A stretch of DNA of 64,000 nucleotides from Sphingomonas folli (GCF_019429525.1 NZ_JAHXZL010000002.1:124001-188000); one strand, 5' to 3'. Counted from the stretch's first letter, positions 18,501-23,183 are shown. The notes: generated by a model not told the origin, from the letters alone. Numbers and translations: made by a program.

Positions 18501-19086
18501 CCTGCGCGTCGCGCGCGTCCATCCCCGCGCCCTCGATCGTGACCGCCCCGCGCTCCACCGCATAGCCGGTGACCGCGCCGCCCGGAGACCAGAACGGCTG
18601 GCCGCTGGTGAGCGTCACCTGCGGCGCGTTGATGAAGCCGCAGCCCGCGCAGCTGATCCCCTGGGCGTTCGCGATCACCACCTGGGCCGGCGTGCCCGCC
18701 ACCTCGACATAGCCCGCCAGCCGCGACGGCGCGCCGCTCACCACCTCGTTGAGGATCAGATGCGCGGGGCCGCTCTGCTTGATGTTGCGGTTGCCGTCGA
18801 CATAGCCGGCCAACTTCGTGGTGGTGATCTCGGCGCTGTTGTTGAGGATCAGCCCGCGCTTCTCGACGTCGAACCGGTCGTAGGTGTTGTGGCTCACCCC
18901 GGCGCCGTTGGCCGCGTTGATCTTCACCACTGGCGTGCCGTTCGCCGCCATGTCGAGCGTCGGCGCGTGCTGGCCGCCGGGCGTCACCTGCGCCGCGATC
19001 GGGCCGCTCACCAGCGACGCGATCAGCGCGGCGCGCAGCACGCGGTCGAGCCATCGCCACGCCGCGGTTGCCAGCCCGCGCGTCAC
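3532..19086 (-). CDS. cdiA: CdiA/FhaB-type contact-dependent inhibition toxin (TpsA) with colicin-type HNH DNase tip
   Basis: About 5184 residues are encoded from a GTG at 19086 that overlaps the cdiB stop by 4 bp; a GTG nine bases upstream is possible. Residues 1-32 form a Sec signal peptide. Residues 33-280 are the TPS haemagglutination domain, with NAQGI and a Cys pair (GISCAGCGFIN, near 143). Residues 280-3330 are filamentous FHA-1 repeats. Residues 3330-3430 are compositionally atypical. Near 3701 is the conserved YLIERDPAY...LSSDYFLQRL segment, followed by FHA-2 (about 3850-4640), a pre-toxin region without a VENN motif, and the C-terminal toxin (about 5065-5184). The toxin matches colicin E7/pyocin DNases (FRNFDEFRQKFW, ELDHN, GGNVYDMDNI, NHVKGK). 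Known CdiA proteins are exported by CdiB and deliver the tip into neighbouring bacteria. The expected target here is DNA. Confidence 0.9.
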   Translation of the reverse strand: MTRGLATAAWRWLDRVLRAALIASLVSGPIAAQVTPGGQHAPTLDMAANGTPVVKINAANGAGVSHNTYDRFDVEKRGLILNNSAEITTTKLAGYVDGNRNIKQSGPAHLILNEVVSGAPSRLAGYVEVAGTPAQVVIANAQGISCAGCGFINAPQVTLTSGQPFWSPGGAVTGYAVERGAVTIEGAGMDARDAQVGLFARAVAINAGIWADRVAVSGGAADVMLATDGVTNAVATARALPAGAKPPPTLAIDVAALGGMYARSVRLIGTEAGLGVRVDGTLASLEQGYMVSSAGDLLVGGTAKAHGQATLLAAGDTRLTGTVYGGDGVTLGAGCTLTNTGLVGSGAEVTMLAPRIVTSGTVAAGLRADGTFGSTGDVHVAAARDAVLGGQIDAPGRLALDADRLALSGMLSAGSAQLRAATIEQAATGQLSLRRALDVAGQRLDLAGAITADSVSATGDTLAEHGSWRAAGAMRLTLSDRLDNDGTIAAGGAMALTAGAIDNTGALLNTGKLLRLDARGDIAGKGMIAGQGAVALAAGSLDLTGGTLRAGDALDVGVTGALAAGAGGTIAAGGAATISGGAVDLAGATLTADRIALTADTLSLAGGQIAASGAAASKIAVRGLLDGDGGTIRLNAGDAAISAGALSLAHGTIAHAGTGALTLDVAGALAAPDATIASAGTLALGAGDVAADGATISGASALALEAGAVSARGATLASGGAMTLRLDALDLGEGTLRAGTLAARVAGDWAGAHGTIAVTGAAQVAAGAIDWSGAAVSADTLGLDAAALTLAGGQLGTSGSGEARLAVTGVLDNTGGAILLGGQDAAITAGALDNVGGAIAHAGAGTLSLHVGDTLDMRAGLIASGGALMLDADRLAAAAGTIDGATGMAITARDVAAHGATLRSGGAGIVRSASLDLGEGVVRVAGPLDVAVDGLWQAAASVIAAGGAATLRAGKLDLAGATLEAGALALDAGALRLDAAQLITAGAGDDRIAVDGTLRGVGAALRLGGEKATVDAGALALADATIDHAGTGQLGLSAAGGLDLTRARVTSDGTLSLNAGSIAADRAVLGGATGLTIAARGAIGATQAQLVSGGALALDAGSITAPAAVLAGATGLTLRADVLAAPGATLVSAGAMELDVGALDLGAGRLSADRLTLDAGTAGLADATLVTTGSAPSALTVNGLLDLRGGTVQLAGDDATIRAGALDARAGVIDHRGAGTLAIGVAGGLASDDATIASAGRLAIRASAVSATGATLVGGAALTLATGALAADGSTLGVSGAGPLRLDVAEGLSARGATLVSGGALVAQAAALDLTAAHVAARGGALALGAFATAGEGAGMLRLGGATLTGADTVDLVATHIIDADGAALAGTAAMTLRAGDAIGAREATLQSGGDLGLFAGSAIDATAATLRAGGTLAVAAPRVTLDRADIGAAALDVAAGSLALGRARVAVTGALALASDGTIDLGGTLLRGDGRDMSVRARRLITAGGQLLHGGDGTLSVTVGEALDDSAGLIAGAGDVAVRGGDLALAGGTISARRDLALDAGDAAIGAAGGRLLAGGALALSGGALDLTGGTIAAGDTIDARLGALTGAKARIESSGGAVALAVARGLALSGGTIAAARELGLGADGFALDGATLGAGTTLAIDAGAGGVDARGATLAAPALRLVSAGDVALGDGRIGATRLDITARSLTSDGAIVARDAGVITTDAMLHNTGLIEASAGTLAIRAGALDQRGAIAALGGGLTLAVGGALDQAADAVITARDTLDLAAGTLTNKGELSGTRVVARVDGAASNAGLIAGRAGVELDAGALVNDGAIAAANDAAAALHVAHALGGRGVIQAGDVTIEAGTVGLTGGTLAAAHGLAIGARDGDLVLSGTAVGAGEALSLTARDTLRADGGARISAPSTTLGARAVTLDHALLTTDRLALDATDLGVVDGAALLVASTDTLRLRLAGTLDLSGGRFETDAATLDLNAGRLVNDGGALLHHGDALTLQADTVANGGALLTEGRLALTARRVSNAGTIGAAAAAALAVSEALDNRGTIVSGGALTVGGTIDADGVAGGALALTGDGRWSGRGGVTIAGASAVLDGATIVAGSEVPGDAAALTLTTSGGLSATSARLSATGDLALAGGAVDLTRAIAAARGALRVDSGAALVTDTATLDGATLALSAGDLTNRGGTLLGRGGVAVTARGTLLTTGVIQANAGDLALHAGALDNDGAIGVVGPGALSLTVDGGLTDRAAGLIAGGGRIDARAGSLANAGRISAGGALALAIDGDAANDGKLLAGGALTLTATTLANAGTIAALGADPLGLTVTRGLTSGGTIAGGGVVTLDAGAIAFNGGMVSAGTDLAITARAQGIDVGATTVAGGHALALGSAAAITAHDKVQLVTAGAATVSAPALKLDDATLAADTLALTTHDLSVTHGARLLVSGTAPLALDLAGTLDLSGGALETNAGDLSVHAASLVNDGGRLAHHGRGALTLAVAAIDNRGTVTTAGALGLTATTLDNGGTLAAARDATLLVSDRASDTGTIASGGALTLRGSSDGDGTGALALSGGGIVSGATGVTIAARAASLDGARLFAGRADADAPADLSLTVTDALRGEEATVAATGSARLRGASVDLASAQLGARTLDIAATSGDLSLTGATAQAPTLALAATGAIDARKATLRADALTLGAATLDSSEGTIATSTLAATLGALTNRRGTITVAAADPLALTLTGALDNRGGTIATGASDLSLHAATIDDTGGTIIHAGTGALTLVSDGAFGNNGGTIRSNGSYSLIATGLDNDDGTIAGAAGVLRLRDKLSNVGGNVLAAGALDIDPAVIDNRAGKIAGGGPVTLTGGTLDNRGGRILGGDTLNVALTGALDNRGGTIAATGAAQIGAGALSNAKGLVHAGGDLSLTIASIDNGGEVSAGGLLDAKVSGAISNGNGVILADRVTLAAASLSNAGGKVIGASLLTVTTRGAITNTSGELGGAGTVTLASTSLRNGGHIAADDLTISAKPLAGVSDRDAGIVRNDKDGVIWAEGHGSVTATTVNNAGSIAAGSQLRLDATTIDNAAGTLGAGDRLDLRFTSAALGKLVATNDLALTTSGGWNNAAGQTISAGRNLFLTVHGDVTNAGTIQAEGVATVSADGALANASGGIVRARGLDLSAGGVLSNDGLISGGTVSLTADRIENTAHIYGDDLLLVTRSTVHSEPDTSAGALAGGPVGAGAIRNIGDKAVIATRSGSLTLVTPGGVVNGDGALIHSAKDMIIAGKVPGGDGDWGKAATLTNSSATIEAVGDISIMADKVFNVRTSFELLSDTKETVTVSASKDKKRVKTTTTTDIETQSYNASAASTITAKNVTIKGSYLANWISSIISSGALQAFSVGAQDIRSRDIDRITTTKVHKINEIRHCKGIVITCHTWIIDDPANESTTSDKTTELLERLGAPTVGLTSVTMVAGTIENLVVGASPGAAAAYAAKVKADSSAPAVPADTPTSATAPTHDPSAAASARAIAPAADEVVSVATGTTGTHEALVTTDARDEVPIVGALALARPERAARSTSVAAAAVGSPRVVAAASLGAPAAPLAVAATAVGGGTLAISAGRDISVGTLATPRRADARPDTTPSLAHVDRTGFDVGALPGAVARALPPADADAGVALAPVGAASRFAAPPLDAGAAPHALSGLPPSVAALLDGAVGARDRAATPGLNYLIERDPAYTDKRNFLSSDYFLQRLHYDPSRVGQRLGDGAYEQALVVRELRALTGEGPIGDDEAERRYRELMDAGAEYAEAYHLVPGVALSAEQMAALTTDIVLLVETEVAGPDGPRRVLAPVVYLAHTHADDLDHAGKLRAGGDLLRVRTADELAPTGTLPTSVAALYTDAETVERVAPVTLPAGAAMGGISSGGTMTLITTGALVNQGMISAVDGSVIHAGTDLTNSGVIDGGKVASISAVHDVIGTGGAFKGGDVALFAGHDMLLDPAASTRHVATAYGDGIATTQSGSSVTATGTLTVSAGHDMVARGADFSAGGPATIVAGHDIDLGASVDRTQLSESGYSRHGRWSRTSDQETANGTSVTAGGKVTIAAGLTDKSGTLSVEGGTIGSRSDDVALFGAGGVAIVEARERGTSSEDKTRRGGGLFSSSRATSHVERSTDMAVDSVLAGRHVTIGSSDGSVLLRGVQAGALDSIQIFAQSDVAVVASEDRVHAEGSSSRRKSGLSLGGDGLFLGSAASRQRWGSDTVTHNGAALVSRTGNVQVDAGEKLTVSGSTIHGADTSVLSGKTTTIEGVADTRTRWGDRRDSSSGLRLGAYEHLSGAIDSVAGLPGRVGRGAAGGLGQGVVTTASEALRTTRSLMTAATDAVGVSASLGSTHSGSREDARESHDVGASVTGAHVVVEAREGDLTVTGSTVRGTESESLSTARDLVLRSGQDSGERTGSSWSNGYSLGLRVGVGLAGATSADATLGTRASRSQSGERSVRQVDSVIDGGAHLTLHVGRDALVQGAQVGATDMDLSIARDLVIASPQDSRTQWSRTTSGGVSAGESNTGPTLSVDVAGARRSGEWRAVNAPSGIVSRGGAVAGTVDGTIRLTGGVLAATDGAGHDNGELRLTTGGLVTGDVVSGSWSRGGSLGVAGSANAPTRRGEAGGGVPTLDASVMSSERVEVMRATLGHGAVTVRDDPAGAALAGVNRDVARTQAVRRDTRSGLTLDLDVGAARELAAVVRGNTAHSVLGSTGAAVARDPLALPRAAVEEVHALSDGAAGTGALDALLRRLTLDVVGQKAIARGDAARAVRDYGGAPGEDRTAAGVRARREARILAEAARRGEDVTALAAQLDDVRSPLGQALSADAAWIVFARDHPEASGPEALIAASAADARRGATRTDGSGEVAVAGKTTLGTRAADAVVEASAYLNEHPVVRDAFAYGRALLAGGPAGVVVNYAVDQGVSEALRRTGLGERLGDAMTTVGGYEYGLLRDGSLPAVATVDELTAGGADRSYARDLTSGTIDLLGVGGGGIGLGIKKLDGVVGRSERELGGAAKDAERSAETVDDPKLLEGFEGTAASRRYGRGVASYGNLPRIQKGERWLRGSERNAAKVPLQVAEKLAGQSFRNFDEFRQKFWMTVADDPVLVKEFSSIDVFQMRNGNAPSVKHSQALGGRLKYELDHNIEIKGGGNVYDMDNIIVRSPLNHVKGKANL
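3534..3897 (-). other. CdiA-CT: HNH DNase domain of the colicin E/pyocin S class
   Basis: The last 120 residues of CdiA follow the colicin DNase consensus closely: WLRG, VPLQVAEKLAGQSFRNFDEF, KFWMTVADDP, FQMRNGNAP, a glycine turn, and ELDH...GGNVYDMDNI...NH. The general-base His is kept (H5153), as is the first C-terminal His (H5177). At the colicin position of the first metal His there is Asp (D5152), and the final metal His is replaced by Lys (K5181). GC content drops compared with the FHA part. Confidence 0.8.
8780..9110 (-). other. Compositionally atypical segment of CdiA, candidate receptor-binding region
   Basis: Residues about 3326-3436 of CdiA lose the Ala/Gly/Leu FHA repeat pattern. 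Codon use becomes AT-rich (several AAA, ATT and TTA-type codons), and the segment contains a Cys pair (RHCKGIVITCHTW). It sits between the long FHA-1 repeats and the LSSDYFLQRL segment. In E. coli CdiA the variable receptor-binding domain lies between FHA-1 and the YP region. The assignment here rests on position and composition only. Confidence 0.4.
15420..17140 (-). repeat. Higher-order FHA-1 repeats of about 186 residues
   Basis: Within the FHA-1 region a block beginning I(A/D)HAGTG and running through ATIASAG, GATLxSGGA, LDLGxG and a GLLD/GGT element recurs. The HAGTG-like anchors are encoded near 17117, 16561, 16002 and 15440, a spacing of about 556-562 bp. The copies are diverged, which suggests old tandem duplication. 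Related but less regular anchors continue near 14600, 13120, 11650 and 10810. Confidence 0.6.
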
Positions 19087-20759
19087 AGCGACCACCCTGC
19101 GCTCAGCCCCAGCAGCGCCGAGCGCGCACCCAGCCGCGTGCGCGCGCTCAGCGGCAGCGCCACCCAGGTGTCGAATTCGGTCCTCAGCACATGCGCGTGG
19201 GTGCCGCCCCCGAGGCTGGCGGGGCGCCCGCGTGCGCCGCGCACCCGCCCCGTATCGGCGAGCAGATAGGGCATCAGCCCTGTCCCGACCCGCGCGTTCA
19301 GCTCCTGCCGCAGGAACCAGCCCGATCGCCCGATCAGCGCGCGCTGCCCGGGATAGCCACGCACCGTGAACGGCCCGCCGACCGCGATCTCGTCCGAGCC
19401 GTAGAGCGCCCGGCGACTGAGCTGCGCGTGCAGCGCGGCGTGATAGCCGATCGTGCCGCCGAGCTCCGCGCTGGCCGCGAGGTCGAACGTCGTCAACCGG
19501 TAGCGTGCGGTCGGCAGCACGCGCGGGCGTGTCGCCGGCTCGGGTTGCGCGCCGAGCCACGGCACACCCTGACGGCGCGCGACCTCGACGTCGAGCTGGC
19601 CGCGGCGCAGCTGCTGGCGATGGCTGAGCGCCAGCGCGACGTCGGTGAGATCCTGGTGCTGCAGTCCGATCTCGACGCCGTCGATCGCGCTGCGGCCCCA
19701 GCGCCGCTGCAGCGTCGCCCGTAGCGCGGTACGCGAGGCGCGGTCGCGGCAGATGACGCGCTCGGCCCAGCCCGACACCGCGGCCAGCCGCCCGCTGGTG
19801 TCGAAGGTCGCCACCTCGCCGACGACGCGCTGGCCGTAACGACTGCGCAGCGCGCTGCCGCCGAACGCCCACCAGCCGAACGGCACCGCCAGGCTCAGCC
19901 CGGTGCTGCGGCTGTCCGCGGGCAGCGCGGGGCTGCGCAGGCGGCTGTTGAGCGACAGCGTCGCCACCTCGGAGAGGCCGAGCAGGTCGAGCGTGCTCAC
20001 CTGCGCCGCGCCCTGCCAATGGCCGAGCGTCTCGCCGGCGTAATCGTTGACCGAGAGTGCGGCCGACAGCGGCCACGGGTCGCGCACCGCGACGTCGACC
20101 AGCGAGTCGCCGGGCCGCGGCCCCGGGCGAAGGTCGACCGCGACCTCGCGGCCGGGCACGCGGCGCATCTGGTCCAGCCCCTGCTCGAGCGCGCGCAGCG
20201 TCAGCAGGTCGCCGCTGCCGCGCGGAAACGCGTGGCGCCACGCCCGCACTGCCCGCTCGCCCGTGAAACCGGCGACTCGGCCGGGCACGACCACCAGCCG
20301 CAGCGTACCCGCGCTCATGTCCTGAGCGGGCAGCCCGGCGCGCGTGGTCGTGAGCCCGCGCCGCAGGAACGCCCCCTCGAGCCCGCGCAGGATCACGTCG
20401 AGCCCGCCCGCGCCGACGCACTGGCCGACGTAACGGACGACGTGACGGCGCACCCAGCCGAGCCGCGCCGCGTCCGCGCCCGTCACGTCGACGCGGCGGA
20501 TCGGGTAACACGGCGTCTCGACCGGCAGCGTCGCGGCGCGCTCGTAGGGCGCGGCGGCGAGCTGACTCAGCCCGCCGCGCTCGCGCTCGGCACGCTCGGC
20601 CGCCTGCCGCTCGGCGGCGCGGCGCGCCGCGTCGCGGTCGATCGCATCCCCCGGCGACGGCGCGTGGTCGTTCGCCGTGGACGGCGGCCGGATCTCCTTG
20701 GTAGCGGCGGGCCCTGCCACGGTCGCGACGATCGTCGCCAGCGCGACGAGAGCCATCAT
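19083..20759 (-). CDS. cdiB: CdiB/FhaC/ShlB-type two-partner secretion outer-membrane transporter (TpsB)
   Basis: About 558 residues are encoded from the ATG at 20759; a TTG at 20789 would add ten residues. An N-terminal signal peptide (MMALVALATIVATVAGPAA) is followed by a long charged helix (RDAARRAAERQAAERAERE), as in FhaC helix H1. A POTRA_2 domain follows (from CYPIRRVDVTG, residues about 80-160), then a 16-strand barrel with the Omp85-family lid-loop motif VRGYPGQ near residue 465. TpsB proteins recognise the TPS domain of their partner in the periplasm and thread it through the outer membrane. The stop overlaps the cdiA GTG by 4 bp, giving a B-A-I gene order. Confidence 0.92.
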   Translation of the reverse strand: MMALVALATIVATVAGPAATKEIRPPSTANDHAPSPGDAIDRDAARRAAERQAAERAERERGGLSQLAAAPYERAATLPVETPCYPIRRVDVTGADAARLGWVRRHVVRYVGQCVGAGGLDVILRGLEGAFLRRGLTTTRAGLPAQDMSAGTLRLVVVPGRVAGFTGERAVRAWRHAFPRGSGDLLTLRALEQGLDQMRRVPGREVAVDLRPGPRPGDSLVDVAVRDPWPLSAALSVNDYAGETLGHWQGAAQVSTLDLLGLSEVATLSLNSRLRSPALPADSRSTGLSLAVPFGWWAFGGSALRSRYGQRVVGEVATFDTSGRLAAVSGWAERVICRDRASRTALRATLQRRWGRSAIDGVEIGLQHQDLTDVALALSHRQQLRRGQLDVEVARRQGVPWLGAQPEPATRPRVLPTARYRLTTFDLAASAELGGTIGYHAALHAQLSRRALYGSDEIAVGGPFTVRGYPGQRALIGRSGWFLRQELNARVGTGLMPYLLADTGRVRGARGRPASLGGGTHAHVLRTEFDTWVALPLSARTRLGARSALLGLSAGWSL

Positions 20760-21123
20760 CGCACCGGTGTCCGGCGGCAGGCCCGCCAACCAAGGGCAAG
20801 TAGATGTGCAATGATATTCATGGCTTGCCAGTCATCCGAGTCGAAGCCGCTGCCGCGGTGCCACGTGCATAGAACAAGCAAGGAACGTTGCAAGTGAACG
20901 AGTGGCTCAGAAACGCCAACATCCACTTAAGTGAACTTAGGTAGGAACTAGATAACCATGTATCCTACTTCATATGATCATAAATGTTTCCGGTTCAATA
21001 TGGACAGGATCTCGTTGAGGGAGGAGAATGTGGTACCCTCGCCCCGAGCACGAACGTGCGCCTCACCATCTCACGTGCGTCGAGTGTGGCTTGCGGCGCA
21101 TAGGGGCCCGCGAGCTTGTACCA
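20760..21123. other. Intergenic region upstream of cdiB, no gene seen
   Basis: This stretch is more AT-rich than its neighbours and should hold the cdiB promoter on the minus strand, though no convincing -35/-10 pair stands out. A short plus-strand frame from 21028 with a Cys-x2-Cys runs into DNA antisense to the immA gene, and I did not accept it as a gene. Confidence 0.4.
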
Positions 21124-21149
21124 GTGTCACAACCGCTCGGTTTTGACAC
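21124..21149. repeat. 26-bp dyad A, serine-recombinase-type site
   Basis: The half-site GTGTCACAACCG is followed by the 2-bp centre CT and the complement of GTGTCAAAACCG. A 12+2+12 layout is that of invertase crossover sites such as hix and gix. A second copy in the same orientation lies at 23116-23141. Confidence 0.55.
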
Positions 21150-21243
21150 CCTCGCTCTATCATCGTTGGTGGGTTTCGGCCCCGTTGCTTCGGGGCGCCA
21201 ACTGCGGGTTGAAGGGCCTATATCACCCGACGTGGCGCACGAT

Positions 21244-22098
21244 TCAGCGGCTCAGCGTGAACCGATCGAAGGTGTCCTCCACCTCCTCGTCTTCCCAGCC
21301 GTTTGGCAGGACACCAAGATCTTCGAACACGAGGAGCGAAATGGTCATCTCGTAATGGTCGGCGAAAATAGCGACCTCCCGCGTCGGCCTATTCGACCAG
21401 ATGCCGGGTGCCAAGTTCACGCCCTCTCCATCGGCTAAGAGGCTGCGGTCGCCAGCCGCCGCAAGTGATCCGGGCGGCAGTTCCATTCCGCGCGGAAAGT
21501 AGATGCGCTGGCGCACCGCCGCCGCGCTCCGCCGGCACCACAGAACATATCCGTTCGTCGCCACCACGACGGCGGCGCATAGGTTCGTACTCTCAAGCCA
21601 TTTCAAAGCGGACGCAGTAAAGGACACGTCGTACCGATCAGAGCAGTGACGCAGTAGATCGAGCGTCATCTTCTGATTGCCGACCTGCTTGCGAAAATCG
21701 TTGAGTGGCATGAGGAGGTAGGATGCGAACTGGTCCGCTTCTCGCTCCTGCGAGACGGTGGCACCGAGCACGTCCGACTCGCCGCACTGGAACCCCGCTG
21801 GCTCTTGATGCCGATGGCAGAGATAGTGGCCGAACTCATGCCCTAAGGTGTAGTTGATACGCCCCGGCGAACGGATCGATGGATTGTAGAGGATACCCCA
21901 GCCACCCCGTTTCTTCAGAGGCCCCAAGGCACCTTCGAAGCCGGGCATCTCCGCTTCAGCAATCTTCAGGATTGGATCGCTGAAGCGGGTCGAATACTCC
22001 GATGCTATCACTCGCACGTCAACTGGGAAGCGCGGCCCCCACATAGTGACGAGCGCGTTTGCCCAGCCGCAAGGAGTTGTAGGATCAGTCTTCATCAT
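21244..22098 (-). CDS. ImmA/IrrE family metallopeptidase
   Basis: About 284 residues are encoded from the ATG at 22098, the first of an ATG pair overlapping the end of the upstream XRE gene. The zinc-protease motif HEFGH (residues 87-91) is followed by LCH, and the third ligand lies in QEREADQFASYLLMP, which is diagnostic of the IrrE/ImmA family (PF06114). Family members cleave or antagonise a partner XRE repressor, as in ICEBs1 ImmA-ImmR and Deinococcus IrrE-DdrO. The XRE gene directly upstream is the likely partner. The pair is typical of mobile elements and stress-response switches, and it lies inside the interval bracketed by the two 26-bp dyads. Confidence 0.88.
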   Translation of the reverse strand: MMKTDPTTPCGWANALVTMWGPRFPVDVRVIASEYSTRFSDPILKIAEAEMPGFEGALGPLKKRGGWGILYNPSIRSPGRINYTLGHEFGHYLCHRHQEPAGFQCGESDVLGATVSQEREADQFASYLLMPLNDFRKQVGNQKMTLDLLRHCSDRYDVSFTASALKWLESTNLCAAVVVATNGYVLWCRRSAAAVRQRIYFPRGMELPPGSLAAAGDRSLLADGEGVNLAPGIWSNRPTREVAIFADHYEMTISLLVFEDLGVLPNGWEDEEVEDTFDRFTLSR

Positions 22099-22408
22099 CC
22101 AATGCGTCAAAGATGCGTCTTAGTCTGTTCTTAACAGCCGGATCCGCTCGTTGGAAGCGTTGGAAGAACGCTGCATCTTCCACATTCTGATTTGGCTGCG
22201 CCTGTGTTGCGTCAATTAGAAACGCCGCAGTAACGCCTAGGGTCGTGGCAATCTTTTCTAGCTTTTCAGCGGATGGACGGGCGACATCCTTATTCTCGAT
22301 CTCCCACATGTAACTCTTCGAGCTTCCTGACGCCTGAGCCAACTGCTCCAGCGTCAGGCCTCGCGCACGGCGAAGCTCGTTGATCTTGATGCCCAGCTGG
22401 GATGGCAT
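22085..22408 (-). CDS. XRE/Cro-CI family transcriptional regulator
   Basis: This 107-residue protein starts at an ATG preceded by GGAGG at 4 bp spacing. Residues 4-60 form an HTH_3 domain (LGIKINELRRARGLTLEQLA followed by the recognition helix SSKSYMWEIEN). The C-terminal tail (FFQRFQRADPAVKNRLRRIF) is a common feature of XRE partners of ImmA-like peptidases. It overlaps the metallopeptidase gene, so the two form an operon. It probably represses its own promoter and the divergent small gene at 22534. The shared 125-bp intergenic region holds strong dyads. Confidence 0.88.
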   Translation of the reverse strand: MPSQLGIKINELRRARGLTLEQLAQASGSSKSYMWEIENKDVARPSAEKLEKIATTLGVTAAFLIDATQAQPNQNVEDAAFFQRFQRADPAVKNRLRRIFDALDDED

Positions 22409-22474
22409 CGGTCCTCCATATTTGCGATCGGTCGGTTCGGTGATAACCTGACTTCCTGTGCTTGACAACCGAAC

Positions 22475-22499
22475 CCGGTATAACCATACCGGAAGTATG
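22475..22499. promoter_or_regulatory. Candidate XRE operator dyads in the divergent promoter region
   Basis: CCGGTAT, AACC, ATACCGG forms a perfect 7+4+7 dyad at 22475-22492. An overlapping dyad CATAC, CGGAA, GTATG lies at 22485-22499. TTGACA at 22462-22467 could be the -35 of the rightward gene, with CATACC at 22485 as a weak -10 at 17 bp spacing. A regulator bound here would cover that promoter. Binding is inferred. Confidence 0.5.
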
Positions 22500-22533
22500 G
22501 CAGTACCGAACTCTGCCGGAACGGAGGTCTAGC

Positions 22534-22749
22534 ATGAGCAAAGGCAAGGGCGGTGGCTCCTATCGGAGCGCAAGCAGCGGGCGTTACGTCACGGCGGCAC
22601 ACGGGCGGCGTAGCCCCAGCACCACGGTGCATGAGGCGGGCGGCAAGAGCGGCAGCACTGGCGGAAGTTACCGCAGTGCCATCTCTGGCCGCTTCGTCAC
22701 GACTGCGCATGGCAAGCGCAGCCCGAACACCACTACCCACGAAAAGTAA
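22534..22749 (+). CDS. Small basic protein with two SYRSAxSGRxVTxAHGxRSPxTT repeats
   Basis: This 71-residue protein starts at an ATG with GGAGG 8 bp upstream. It consists of two tandem copies of one motif: GGSYRSASSGRYVTAAHGRR with SPSTTVHE, then GGSYRSAISGRFVTTAHGKR with SPNTTTHE. Small proteins with a single SYRSAxTGRFVT...TT unit are common in proteobacterial mobile elements and have no known function. Here the unit is duplicated. It is transcribed away from xre-immA across the dyad operator, so regulation by the XRE protein is plausible. Confidence 0.7.
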   Translation: MSKGKGGGSYRSASSGRYVTAAHGRRSPSTTVHEAGGKSGSTGGSYRSAISGRFVTTAHGKRSPNTTTHEK

Positions 22750-22797
22750 TAGGCTGCGCCGCCCTATGGGCGGCGCAGCCACCTTTGGAGACCACTA

Positions 22798-22989
22798 ATG
22801 GCGACGGTGACGTATCCCTGCTATTGGCAGAAGAAGGACAACGGCGGTTACTGGTACTGGCTTTACTACGCTTCGAATGGAAAGGCGATCTCTCGTAGCA
22901 GCGAGAGCTACGTCAATCGTTCTGATTGCGAACGCTCGATCGATATTATGAAGGGGTCCAGCGGCAGTTCCGTGTTCTATTCGGAGTGA
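22798..22989 (+). CDS. Small DUF1508-like (YegP-type) protein
   Basis: This 63-residue protein starts at an ATG with GGAG about 9 bp upstream. YWYWLYYASNGKAISRSSES followed by Y fits the DUF1508 pattern, in which an aromatic strand precedes xAxNGxxIxxSExY and a helix. DUF1508 proteins are small and of unknown biochemical role. It lies 48 bp after the SYRSA-repeat gene in the same direction and before a terminator, so the two are probably cotranscribed. Confidence 0.7.
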   Translation: MATVTYPCYWQKKDNGGYWYWLYYASNGKAISRSSESYVNRSDCERSIDIMKGSSGSSVFYSE

Positions 22990-23026
22990 TAGCTCCGCCT
23001 ACTTGCGGCAATCGAGTCAGACACAG

Positions 23027-23061
23027 AAGGCGGGAGGCCCGATAGGGTCGGCCCGCCTTTT
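23027..23061 (+). terminator. Rho-independent terminator
   Basis: AAGGCGGG (23027-23034) pairs with CCCGCCTT (23052-23059) and is followed by further T residues. It ends the two-gene rightward unit. Confidence 0.75.
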
Positions 23062-23115
23062 CCTGCTCGGTTCTTGAGGATCAGGTCGCGACGGGCGGAA
23101 CTTGGGTCCTTCTAA

Positions 23116-23141
23116 GTGTCACAACCGGACGGTTCTGACAC
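23116..23141. repeat. 26-bp dyad B, serine-recombinase-type site
   Basis: The half-site GTGTCACAACCG is followed by the centre GA and the complement of GTGTCAGAACCG. It has the same orientation as dyad A at 21124. The 2-bp centres differ (CT versus GA). In known serine recombinases that prevents simple exchange between two sites. Confidence 0.55.
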
Positions 23142-23183
23142 CGCTCCCACTGCCACGCCCGCATGGGCCTTGAACTCGCCGGC

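Noticed and set aside
19087..20811. Extension of the CdiA frame upstream to a TTG at 20811
   Set aside because: The added 575 codons are an out-of-frame reading of cdiB and are Arg/Ala-rich without a signal peptide. The signal peptide begins at the GTG at 19086.
21028..21438. Plus-strand frame starting MWYPRPEHERAP with a Cys-x2-Cys
   Set aside because: The Shine-Dalgarno is only one base from the ATG, dyad A interrupts it, and the second half is antisense to immA.
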